This document shows, piece after piece, positions 32,824 to 40,626 of a stretch of 53,857 nt of DNA. Every line of letters begins with the position of its first letter. Position 1 is the first letter of the stretch. A program made the position numbers and the translations under genes. Origin of the DNA: Streptomyces flavidovirens DSM 40150 (GTDB taxonomy: Bacteria; Actinomycetota; Actinomycetes; Streptomycetales; Streptomycetaceae). The DNA is taken from positions 1-53,857 of the forward strand of contig NZ_AUBE01000035.1 in NCBI RefSeq assembly GCF_000429085.1, given 5' to 3'. The notes beneath the pieces were generated by a model, which searched no databases, was not told where the DNA came from, and worked only from the letters and a program-made list of their open reading frames with translations.

Positions 32824-35667
32824 TCAGACGGAGAAGGCGACGCGCGCGAGCCGCACCGGGCCACGCAGTCCGAGGCGGACGTCGTGCACACCGGCAGCCA
32901 CGGCGACGGGGGTGCTCACCGTGGTGTAGTCGTAGGGCCCGGCCGTACCCGGGGAAAGCGCGAGCACCGCCAGTATCGGACCGTCACCCAGTGACACTTC
33001 GACCGTGCCCTCACCCGCGGCCTCCACCGTGATCCCGGCAGCCCCCTTTCCGAAGTCACAGTCACGGAACACCAGCTCGCCCCTGCGGCCGGCCACAGGG
33101 GCGACGGAGTCACCCGAAGTCTTCGCGCGGTCCACGATCTCCGTGTCGCTCTGGTCGTCGAAGTCCACCGCGTCCAGGCCGCCCGCCATGACCGGCCGGG
33201 GCACCGACGGCTCGCCGTCAAGGCCGACGGTCCGGGCCAGGCGAATATCCTCGCTGGACGCTCCGACGAGGAGCTCGTAGCGGCCAGGTGCCACCCGCTG
33301 ACGTCCCTGCGCCACGTCCCAGAACGCGAACGCCGACATCGGCACCCGGAAGGCGATCTCCGTGACCTCGCCGGGCGCGAGCGTGACACGCTGGTGCGCC
33401 GCCAGTTCCCTGCGGGGCCGTGGCCCCGACGGCTCCACGGCCCTGGTGTAGAGCTGGGCGACCTCGTCCGCGGTGACGTCACCGGTGTTGCCGACCGTGA
33501 AGGACACGTGCAGTGCCCCGTCCTCGACGCGAGTCGTGAGGTCTTCGTAGGAGAAGGACGCGTACGACAGGCCGTGGCCGAACGGGAAGAGAGGCGTGCC
33601 CTCGAAGTAGAGGTACGTCTGGCGGCCGCCGATCACGTCGTAGTCGAGGAGGTCGGGCAGGTCGGAGTCGTCGGCGTACCAGGTCTGCGGGAGGCGGCCG
33701 GCGGGGGAGACGTCGCCGGCCAGGATCCTGGCCAGGGCTGTGCCGGCCGCCTGGCCACCGTGGGCCGTCCACAGCACCGCCGGCACCTTGGCGTGATCGA
33801 CCGCGTACGGGTACGCCGAGACCAGCGCCAGCACCGTGTTTAGGTTGGCCGTGCGGGCCGCGCGCAGGAGGCGCTCCTGGTGGGCGGGGAGGGCCAGGGT
33901 CGTACGGTCTTCGGTCTCGCGTCCGTTGATGTGCGGATCGTTGCCCGCGACCACCAGGACCACGTCCGCCTGCGAGGCGACCCTGTTCACCGCGTTCTCG
34001 CCGCTTTCGACGACGACGACCTCGAAAATCTCCCCGTTTCCGTCGGCAACCTTCAGGCCGTCGGCGGCGACAGAGATGAGGCGACCCGTACCGATGTGCC
34101 GAAGAAGGTGTCCGTTCTCGTGTGGTTCCAGGCGGAACGTCTCCTGGACGACCCAGCCTCCGGGCTGGTCGGCGGAGGCGCGGACATGGCCGTCCTCGGC
34201 GACGGAGAGATAGCGGCCGTCGGGGGCGCGCAGGGTCAGCACGCCCTCGCCCCAGTCGACGAGGGAGAGTTCGGTGCCGGTCGCGTCGGTGGTGAGTGGG
34301 GGCAGGTCCGTCCGGCCCGCGAGCAGGGCCGGGTCGAGGGGGCCCTCGGCGCCGCGCACCTCGTCGCCGGCGTCCGCCTCGGGAACGTGCAGGAAGGTTC
34401 CGGCCGAGGTCTTCAGCAGGATCCGGTCCACGCCCTCCGCGAACTCCACGCGCTCCGAGCCGAACCGCTCGTACAGGCCCGCCAGCGGCGTGCGGCGGTG
34501 CAGGAGTGTGCCGCTGTACCAGTCGAGCTTGCACTCGTCGGCGAGCAGGCCGACCACCGCGAGCCGGGTGCCGGGCGCGAGCGGCAGCAGGCCACCGGTG
34601 TTCTTGAGCAGCACGACCGCCTGCTCGGCCGCCTCCCGGGCGAGGGCCCGGTGGGCCGGGGTGTCGAAGTCCGTGGTGTGCGCGTACGGGTCGTACTCCG
34701 GGTCGAACTCGCCGAGGCGGAAACGGACCGAGAGCTGGCGGCGGACCGCCGCGTCGACATCCGGCTCGGTCAGCAGGCCCTGCTCCAGGGCGCCGCGGAC
34801 CCGTGCGGTGATCTTCGAGCTGTCGGTGCCATGGTCGGTGAAGCTGTCGACGCCGGCCAGCAGCGCGGCGGCCGTCGCCTCCTCGTGGGTGTCGAAGTAG
34901 TGCTCGGAGTCGACCAGGTTGGAGGGCGCGCCCGCGTCCGAGCAGACCAGCAGGTCCTCGTCGGTCCAGGTGCGCAGGTGCTCGCGCAGATACGGGGAGA
35001 CGTGGTTCGGGCGGCCGTTGACCAGGTTGTACGCCGGCATCACACCGGCCACGGCGCCCGCCTCGACCGTCTCGCGGAAGGCGCGCAGGTCGTATTCGTG
35101 CAGGACGCGCGGGCGGACCGAGGAGGACGTGACGTCGCGGCCCGTCTCGTTGTTGTGGGCCAGCCAGTGCTTGAGGACGGGCGCGGTGCGCCAGTACGTC
35201 GGGTGCTCGCCGCGCAGGCCGAGCGTGTAGGCGGTGGCGATCGCCGAGGTGAGTTTCGGGTCCTCCGAGTAGCCCTCCTCGTTGCGGCCCCACAGCGGGT
35301 GGCGCAGCAGGTTCACGGTCGGGGCCCAGACGTTCAGCCCCACGCGGTCGTCGCGGGCACGCATCACCCGGACCTCCTTGGACACCGCCTCGCCGACCCG
35401 TCGTACGAGTTCCGTGTTCCACGTCGCGCCCAGGCCCACCGCCTGCGGGAAGACGGTGGCCGCACCCATCCAGGCCACGCCGTGCAGGGCCTCCTGACCG
35501 GTGCGGAACGCGGCGACGCCGAGCCGCTCCACGGCGGGGGCGAACTGGTGCAGGAATCCGGTCTTCTCGTCGAGGGTGAGCCGCGACAGAAGGTCGTCGA
35601 CGCGCTTCGCGAAAGGCAGCTGCGGGTCGCGGAAAGGTGGTGGTGTGTGCGGCGTATGTGCTGACAC
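32824..35667 (-). CDS. GH3 beta-glucosidase with inserted beta-trefoil-like domain
   Basis: The 947-aa protein is probably cytoplasmic (no signal peptide). The N-terminal TIM barrel has the nucleophile D244 in VCSDAG, and conserved KHWLAHNNETGRD. The second GH3 domain contains NGRETEDR (acid/base candidate E586), then a fibronectin III-like domain (LSYASFSYEDLTTRVEDGALHVSFTVGNTGDV). Residues about 414-555 interrupt the second domain and contain three repeats of the type F/YLSV, suggesting a beta-trefoil carbohydrate-binding insert. A C-terminal sheet domain (about 840-947) resembles CBM6-type modules. It releases glucose from beta-linked oligosaccharides, plausibly cello- or xyloglucan-oligosaccharides. 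GTG start follows AAGGGGA; LacI-type boxes lie upstream. Confidence 0.92.
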   Translation of the reverse strand: MSAHTPHTPPPFRDPQLPFAKRVDDLLSRLTLDEKTGFLHQFAPAVERLGVAAFRTGQEALHGVAWMGAATVFPQAVGLGATWNTELVRRVGEAVSKEVRVMRARDDRVGLNVWAPTVNLLRHPLWGRNEEGYSEDPKLTSAIATAYTLGLRGEHPTYWRTAPVLKHWLAHNNETGRDVTSSSVRPRVLHEYDLRAFRETVEAGAVAGVMPAYNLVNGRPNHVSPYLREHLRTWTDEDLLVCSDAGAPSNLVDSEHYFDTHEEATAAALLAGVDSFTDHGTDSSKITARVRGALEQGLLTEPDVDAAVRRQLSVRFRLGEFDPEYDPYAHTTDFDTPAHRALAREAAEQAVVLLKNTGGLLPLAPGTRLAVVGLLADECKLDWYSGTLLHRRTPLAGLYERFGSERVEFAEGVDRILLKTSAGTFLHVPEADAGDEVRGAEGPLDPALLAGRTDLPPLTTDATGTELSLVDWGEGVLTLRAPDGRYLSVAEDGHVRASADQPGGWVVQETFRLEPHENGHLLRHIGTGRLISVAADGLKVADGNGEIFEVVVVESGENAVNRVASQADVVLVVAGNDPHINGRETEDRTTLALPAHQERLLRAARTANLNTVLALVSAYPYAVDHAKVPAVLWTAHGGQAAGTALARILAGDVSPAGRLPQTWYADDSDLPDLLDYDVIGGRQTYLYFEGTPLFPFGHGLSYASFSYEDLTTRVEDGALHVSFTVGNTGDVTADEVAQLYTRAVEPSGPRPRRELAAHQRVTLAPGEVTEIAFRVPMSAFAFWDVAQGRQRVAPGRYELLVGASSEDIRLARTVGLDGEPSVPRPVMAGGLDAVDFDDQSDTEIVDRAKTSGDSVAPVAGRRGELVFRDCDFGKGAAGITVEAAGEGTVEVSLGDGPILAVLALSPGTAGPYDYTTVSTPVAVAAGVHDVRLGLRGPVRLARVAFSV

Positions 35668-35701
35668 GTGGGGTCCCCTTGAGATGGAGCGGCAAGCGCC
35701 T

Positions 35702-35715
35702 TCGAAGCGCTTCGA
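35702..35715. promoter_or_regulatory. LacI-type operator box 3, TCGAAGCGCTTCGA
   Basis: A perfect 14-bp palindrome 35 nt upstream of the GH3 start codon, sharing the GAAGCGCTTC core of boxes 1 and 2. Confidence 0.75.
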
Positions 35716-35859
35716 TGCTCATCAGACACCAGGGCAAGTGTCAAGGGCTCTACACCGCTCTATCAAGCAAGACATACGAAGAGGCTCTTCCAAACCTTGG
35801 AGGAATCTTGGAAGCGACCCTTGTGCGCTTATGGGTGTTCACTTAACCTCGCAGCAACT

Positions 35860-35873
35860 TCGAAGCGCTTCGA
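35860..35873. promoter_or_regulatory. LacI-type operator box 4, TCGAAGCGCTTCGA
   Basis: The same perfect 14-bp palindrome, 158 nt from box 3, facing the former transporter operon. Confidence 0.75.
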
Positions 35874-36004
35874 CTGCGAATCGCGTCGCAGTGGTTGGAT
35901 GTCCGCTTCTTGGATCTCCGGTTCAGTTCAGCCAGTTCCCGTCACGACACCGCGGCCGACGGCCCACCGCCGGGTGTCCGGGTGCGCCATGAAGGGTTGA
36001 CGCA

Positions 36005-36351
36005 ATGACGCCGAATGCCGCCTCCTCCGGACCGAGCCGGAGAAGCTTTCTCGCCTCCACGGCAGTCGCCACCGCAGCGGTGCGGTCGGCTACTGGAGCG
36101 CCTGGTTCAACGCGTCCATCTACCTCACCGACCAGGAGATGATGCCGCTGCAGAACGTGCTCATCCAACTCGTCCAGAAGAACACCGAGGCGCCGACCGG
36201 CCTCCAGCAGGCGGTCCGCACTGGACAACTCTCCTCCCTGGGGCTCCAGATGGCCGTCATGGTCCTCGCGCTGATCCCCGTCGCGGCTGCCTCCCCCTTC
36301 GTCCAGCGGCACTTCAAGAAGGGCATGCTCACCGGAGCCATCAAGGGCTGA
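36005..36351 (+). pseudogene. Deletion scar: solute-binding-protein signal peptide joined out of frame to the end of an ABC sugar permease
   Basis: From ATG 36005, 26 codons encode a Tat-like signal of an extracellular solute-binding protein (MTPNAASSGPSRRSFLAS ...). At about 36083-36085 the sequence changes to the last 88 codons of a carbohydrate ABC transporter permease (VGYWSAWFNASIYLTDQEMM ... PFVQRHFKKGMLTGAIKG, stop at 36351), in another frame. The signal-peptide frame stops at 36142. Most of the binding protein, probably one whole permease, and most of a second permease are gone. The original operon probably imported oligosaccharides for the neighbouring glycosidases. GCGGT occurs at the junction and may be microhomology. 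Confidence 0.85.
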
Positions 36352-36436
36352 AGCCCTTTGGCCCGAGTCCCGCCGCAGAGCCTTCCGTCGTATGGCCCCA
36401 GCTCGACTTCCCCCTTCGTGAAGACCGAGGTATGTC

Positions 36437-38659
36437 ATGAGCACGTTTCACCTGAGCAGACGCTCTGTTCTTGCCGGTTCCGCTGCCGCCGCCGCGGTCG
36501 TCTCCCTGCCGACGGTTTCGGGGCGGGCTCAGGCCGCCGCTCCCGCGGCCGTCGCGAAGAGCGGCTACCGGTGGCGCAACGCCGTCATGGGCGGCACCGG
36601 GTTCATCACCGGGGTGCTGTTCCACCCGTCGGTGCGCGGGCTCGCCTACGCCCGGACCGACATCGGGGGCGCCTGCCGCTGGGACGACCGGACCGACCGC
36701 TGGATCCCGCTGACCGACCACCTCGGCTGGGACGACTGGAACCTCCTCGGCGTCGAGGCCATGGCCGTCGACCCCGCCCACCGCAACCGTGTCTATCTCG
36801 CCCTCGGCGCCTACACCCAGTCCTGGGCCGGCAACGGGGCCGTGCTGCGCTCCGAGGACCGGGGTGCCACCTGGAAGCGCACCGACCTCACCGTGCGGCT
36901 CGGCGCCAACGAGGACGGGCGTGGATGCGGTGAACGGCTGCTGGTCGACCCGCGCAACGGCGACACCCTGTGGCTCGGCACCCGGCACGACGGGCTGCTC
37001 AAGTCGACCGACCGGGGCGCGACCTGGAAGGCCGTGAGCTTCCCGGCCACCCCGAGCGCCACCGGCCAGGGAATCACCCTCCTCGTCGCCGCGGGCCGCG
37101 GCGTCTACGCCGGCTGGGGCGACTCCGACGGCACCGCCGGCCACCCCAACCTGTACCGCACGTCCGACGGGAAGATCTGGGAGCCCGTCCCCGGACAGCC
37201 CACCGGCGCCGCCACGAAGGTGCCCATCCGCGCCGCGTACGACCGCCATACCCGCGAGCTGTACGTGACGTACGCCAACGCCCCCGGCCCCAACGGGCAG
37301 TCGGACGGCAGCGTGCACAAACTGCGTACCGCCGACGGCAAGTGGACCGATGTCACCCCGGTGAAGCCGGGCGGGACCACAACCGACGGCTCCACCGACG
37401 CCTTCGGCTACGGCGGTGTCGCCGTCGACGCCCGCCGGCCCGGAACGCTCGTCGTGTCCACCAACAACCGCTGGGCCGAGATCGACACCGTCTTCCGTTC
37501 CACCGACGGCGGCCGCACCTGGAAGTCCCTGAAGGACGAGGCCGTCCTCGACGTCTCCGAGACCCCCTACCTCAAGTGGGGTAACGACAAGCCCAAGTTC
37601 GGCTGGTGGATCCAGGCCGTCGGCCTCGACCCGTTCGACTCCGAGCACGTCGTCTACGGCACCGGCGCGACCCTGTACGGCACGCGCGACCTCAAGCGCT
37701 GGGCCCCGCAGATCCGCGGTCTTGAGGAGGCGTCCGTGGTGGCGCTCGTGTCGCCTCCGACGGGAGAGGCCCACCTGATCAGCGGATCGCGGGACATCGG
37801 CGTGCTCTACCACGAGCGGCTGACCGCCTCACCGTCGCGCGGCATGGCCACGAACCCCGTGTTCGGGTCCTCCACCGGAATCGCCCAGGCCGCGGCCAAG
37901 CCCTCGTACGTCGTACGCACCGGCTCCGGCGCCAACGGCAACGGCGCCTGGTCGAACGACGGCGGAAAGACCTGGGCGCCCTTCGCGTCGCAGCCGGCCG
38001 CCGCCAAGGACGCGCCCGGCCCGATCGTCACCAACGCCGACGGCAGTGTGCTGCTGTGGTCCCTCGCGCACTGGGACGGCACCGTGTACCCGGCGCACCG
38101 CTCGGCGGACAACGGCGCCACCTGGGCCGAGGTCGCCTCCCTCCCGAAGGGCGCCGTCCTGCTCGCGGACCCCGTGGACCCGACGTACTTCTACGCCTAC
38201 GACACGAGCGCCGGCACGCTCTACGCCAGCACCGACAGCGGCCTGACCTTCACCGCCCGGGCCACCGGCCTGAGCTCGGGCGACGCCGGGTTCCAGCTTG
38301 CCGCGGCCCCCGGACGCTCCGGCGAACTGTGGCTCAGCGCCAAGGCGAACGGGCTCTACCGCTCCACCGACGGCGGCGCAGGCTTCACCAAGGTCGGCAG
38401 CTGCCGGGCCTCGCACACCCTGGGCTTCGGCAAGGCCGCCAAGGGCGCCTCCTACCCGGCGATCTTCATGGCCGGCGGGATCGAGGACTTCAACGCCATC
38501 TACCGCTCCGACGACGAGGCCAGGACCTGGACGCGGATCAACGACGACCGGCACCGGTGGGGCTGGACAGGCGCGGCCATCACCGGCGATCCGCGCGTCC
38601 ACGGCCGGGTCTACCTCGCCACCAACGGGCGCGGCGTGCAGTACGGGGAGCCCGTCTGA
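36437..38659 (+). CDS. GH74 xyloglucanase, Tat-secreted
   Basis: The 740-aa protein has a Tat signal (LSRRSVLAGSAAAAAVVSL) and a complete two-propeller GH74 body with repeated motifs of the Ser/Thr-x-Asp-x-Gly-x-Thr-Trp kind (STDRGATWK, STDGGRTWK). The likely catalytic aspartates are D75 (YARTDIGGACRWD) and D453 (SRDIGVLYHE). GH74 enzymes cut the xyloglucan backbone. No cellulose-binding module is attached. It is the first of four genes on this strand; its stop overlaps the GH42 start by one base (TGATG at 38657-38661). Confidence 0.93.
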   Translation: MSTFHLSRRSVLAGSAAAAAVVSLPTVSGRAQAAAPAAVAKSGYRWRNAVMGGTGFITGVLFHPSVRGLAYARTDIGGACRWDDRTDRWIPLTDHLGWDDWNLLGVEAMAVDPAHRNRVYLALGAYTQSWAGNGAVLRSEDRGATWKRTDLTVRLGANEDGRGCGERLLVDPRNGDTLWLGTRHDGLLKSTDRGATWKAVSFPATPSATGQGITLLVAAGRGVYAGWGDSDGTAGHPNLYRTSDGKIWEPVPGQPTGAATKVPIRAAYDRHTRELYVTYANAPGPNGQSDGSVHKLRTADGKWTDVTPVKPGGTTTDGSTDAFGYGGVAVDARRPGTLVVSTNNRWAEIDTVFRSTDGGRTWKSLKDEAVLDVSETPYLKWGNDKPKFGWWIQAVGLDPFDSEHVVYGTGATLYGTRDLKRWAPQIRGLEEASVVALVSPPTGEAHLISGSRDIGVLYHERLTASPSRGMATNPVFGSSTGIAQAAAKPSYVVRTGSGANGNGAWSNDGGKTWAPFASQPAAAKDAPGPIVTNADGSVLLWSLAHWDGTVYPAHRSADNGATWAEVASLPKGAVLLADPVDPTYFYAYDTSAGTLYASTDSGLTFTARATGLSSGDAGFQLAAAPGRSGELWLSAKANGLYRSTDGGAGFTKVGSCRASHTLGFGKAAKGASYPAIFMAGGIEDFNAIYRSDDEARTWTRINDDRHRWGWTGAAITGDPRVHGRVYLATNGRGVQYGEPV

Positions 38660-40626
38660 TGCCCGGCCTGAGCGACGCGACACGAGGCCGCCTGCTCTTC
38701 GGCGGCGACTACAACCCGGAGCAGTGGCCCGAGGAGACCTGGCACGAGGACGTACGGCTGATGAAGGCGGCCGGGGTCAACTCGGTCACCCTCGGTGTCT
38801 TCTCCTGGTCGACGCTGGAACCGGAGCCGGGAGCACGGGAGTTCGGCCGGCTGGACACGCTGATGGACCTGATGCACGAGAACAGCATCGGCGTCGTCCT
38901 CGCCACCCCGACCTCCTCGCCCCCGCCCTGGATGGGCCGGCTGCACCCGGACACCCTGCCCGTCACCGAGGACGGCCGCACCGAGTGGTGGGGCGGCCGG
39001 CAGCACTTCTCGCACTCCAGCGCCACCTACCGGCGCTACGCCGCCGCCATCACCGAGGACCTCGCCGCCCGCTACGGCGCCCACCCGGCCCTCACCATGT
39101 GGCACATCAACAACGAGTACTGCACCTTCGACTACGGCGACGAGGCCGCGGCCGCCTTCCGCCGCTGGCTGCGCGAGAAGTACGGCACCCTGACCGCCCT
39201 CAACGAGGCCTGGGGCACCGCCTTCTGGAGCCAGGGCTACGACACCTGGGACGGCATCCTGCCGCCCCGCCTGCCCCACTACATGCGCAACCCCACCCAG
39301 GTGCTGGACTTCCGGCGCTTCACCTCCGACATGCTCCTGGAGTGCTACGCCGCCGAGCGGGACATCGTCCGCCGCCACACCCCGCACGCGCCGGTCACCA
39401 GCAACTTCATGCCGTTGTGGATCGGCCAGGACGCCTGGCGCTGGGCCGGGGAGGAGGACGTGGTCTCCGTCGACATCTACCCGGACCCGCGCGACCCGCA
39501 GGGTGCCCAGAGCGGCGCGCTTGTCCAGGACATGACCCGCTCCCAGGCCCGCGGGCCGTGGATGCTCATGGAGCAGGCCGCCGGGCCCGTCAACTGGCGG
39601 GGCGTGAACCACCCCAAGCCACGCGGCCTCAACCGGCTCTGGTCCCTGCAGGCCGTGGGCCGGGGCGCCGACGCCGTCTGCTACTTCCAGTGGCGGCAGT
39701 CCCGGCAGGGCGCGGAGAAGTTCCACTCCGGCATGGTCAGCCATGCCGGGGAGGAGGGCCGTACGTACCAGGAGGTCAAGCAGCTCGGCGCGGAGCTGGA
39801 GCGGATCGCCGCCGAGGTGACCGGCCGGAACATCACCGCGGACATCGCGGTCCTGCACGACTGGCACGCCTGGTGGGCCGGCGCCCAGGACGGCCGCCTC
39901 TCCCACCAGGTGGACTACCCGGACATCCTGCACGCCTGGCACCGAGCCCTCTGGCAGGCGCACCTCACCACCGACTTCGCCCACCCCGAGCACGACCTGA
40001 CGCCGTACTCCGTGGTCATCGTGCCGCAGCTGTACGCGCTGACCGACGCGGCGATCGACAATCTCCTCGCCCATGTCCGCCGGGGCGGCACCCTCGTCTG
40101 CGGCTTCCAGACCGGCGTCGCCGACGAGGACGACCGGGTCCGCGCCGGCGGCATGGATCCCCGGCTGCGCGAGCTGTTCGGCATCCGCACCCTGCACGAG
40201 TGGTGGCCGCTGGACGCGGGGGAGACCGTCACCTGCGAGGGCTTCAGGGCGTCCCTGTGGTCCGAGGAGCTGGAGGCCGACGGCACCGCCGAGGAGACCG
40301 TGCCGTACAAGGGCGGTGAACTCGACGGACTGCCCGCCGTCCTGCGCAAGGGCCGGGCCTGGTACGTCTCCACGCTCCCGGAACCTGAGGCGCTGCGCGA
40401 CCTGCTGGCCCGGATCGCCTCCGGCGCGGGCGTCCGGCCGGTGCTCGACGGCCTCCCCGAGCAGGTCGAGGCCGTCCGCCGGGGCGAGGCGCTGTTCGTG
40501 CTCAACCACGGCCGCGAGCCGGTGACCGTGGAGGTGCCCGGCACCCACCACGACCTGCTGACGGGGACGGCCGTCACCGACCGGGTCACCCTCGGCCGCT
40601 ACGGCGTGGCGGTGCTCCGGCCATGA
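38659..40626 (+). CDS. GH42 beta-galactosidase (intact copy)
   Basis: The 655-aa protein lacks a signal peptide, so it is cytoplasmic. TIM barrel landmarks are LLFGGDYNPEQWP, acid/base E153 (MWHINNEYCTF) and nucleophile E305 (WMLMEQAAGP). The trimerisation domain and a C-terminal small domain follow; length agrees with bacterial GH42. In this locus it could remove galactose from xyloglucan side chains. ATG 38659 overlaps the GH74 stop, and the next start overlaps its stop (ATGA at 40623), so GH74-GH42-GH95 are co-translated. A second, broken GH42 lies at 30824. Confidence 0.95.
   Translation: MPGLSDATRGRLLFGGDYNPEQWPEETWHEDVRLMKAAGVNSVTLGVFSWSTLEPEPGAREFGRLDTLMDLMHENSIGVVLATPTSSPPPWMGRLHPDTLPVTEDGRTEWWGGRQHFSHSSATYRRYAAAITEDLAARYGAHPALTMWHINNEYCTFDYGDEAAAAFRRWLREKYGTLTALNEAWGTAFWSQGYDTWDGILPPRLPHYMRNPTQVLDFRRFTSDMLLECYAAERDIVRRHTPHAPVTSNFMPLWIGQDAWRWAGEEDVVSVDIYPDPRDPQGAQSGALVQDMTRSQARGPWMLMEQAAGPVNWRGVNHPKPRGLNRLWSLQAVGRGADAVCYFQWRQSRQGAEKFHSGMVSHAGEEGRTYQEVKQLGAELERIAAEVTGRNITADIAVLHDWHAWWAGAQDGRLSHQVDYPDILHAWHRALWQAHLTTDFAHPEHDLTPYSVVIVPQLYALTDAAIDNLLAHVRRGGTLVCGFQTGVADEDDRVRAGGMDPRLRELFGIRTLHEWWPLDAGETVTCEGFRASLWSEELEADGTAEETVPYKGGELDGLPAVLRKGRAWYVSTLPEPEALRDLLARIASGAGVRPVLDGLPEQVEAVRRGEALFVLNHGREPVTVEVPGTHHDLLTGTAVTDRVTLGRYGVAVLRP

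Larger units (their letters stand above)
35668..36004. other. Divergent regulatory region of GH3 and lost sugar-transporter operon
   Basis: AT-richer than its neighbours. It holds two perfect 14-bp LacI-type palindromes (35702-35715, 35860-35873), one near each divergent gene. GAAGGG shortly before 36005 would be the ribosome site of the solute-binding protein. No gene is seen. Confidence 0.7.
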
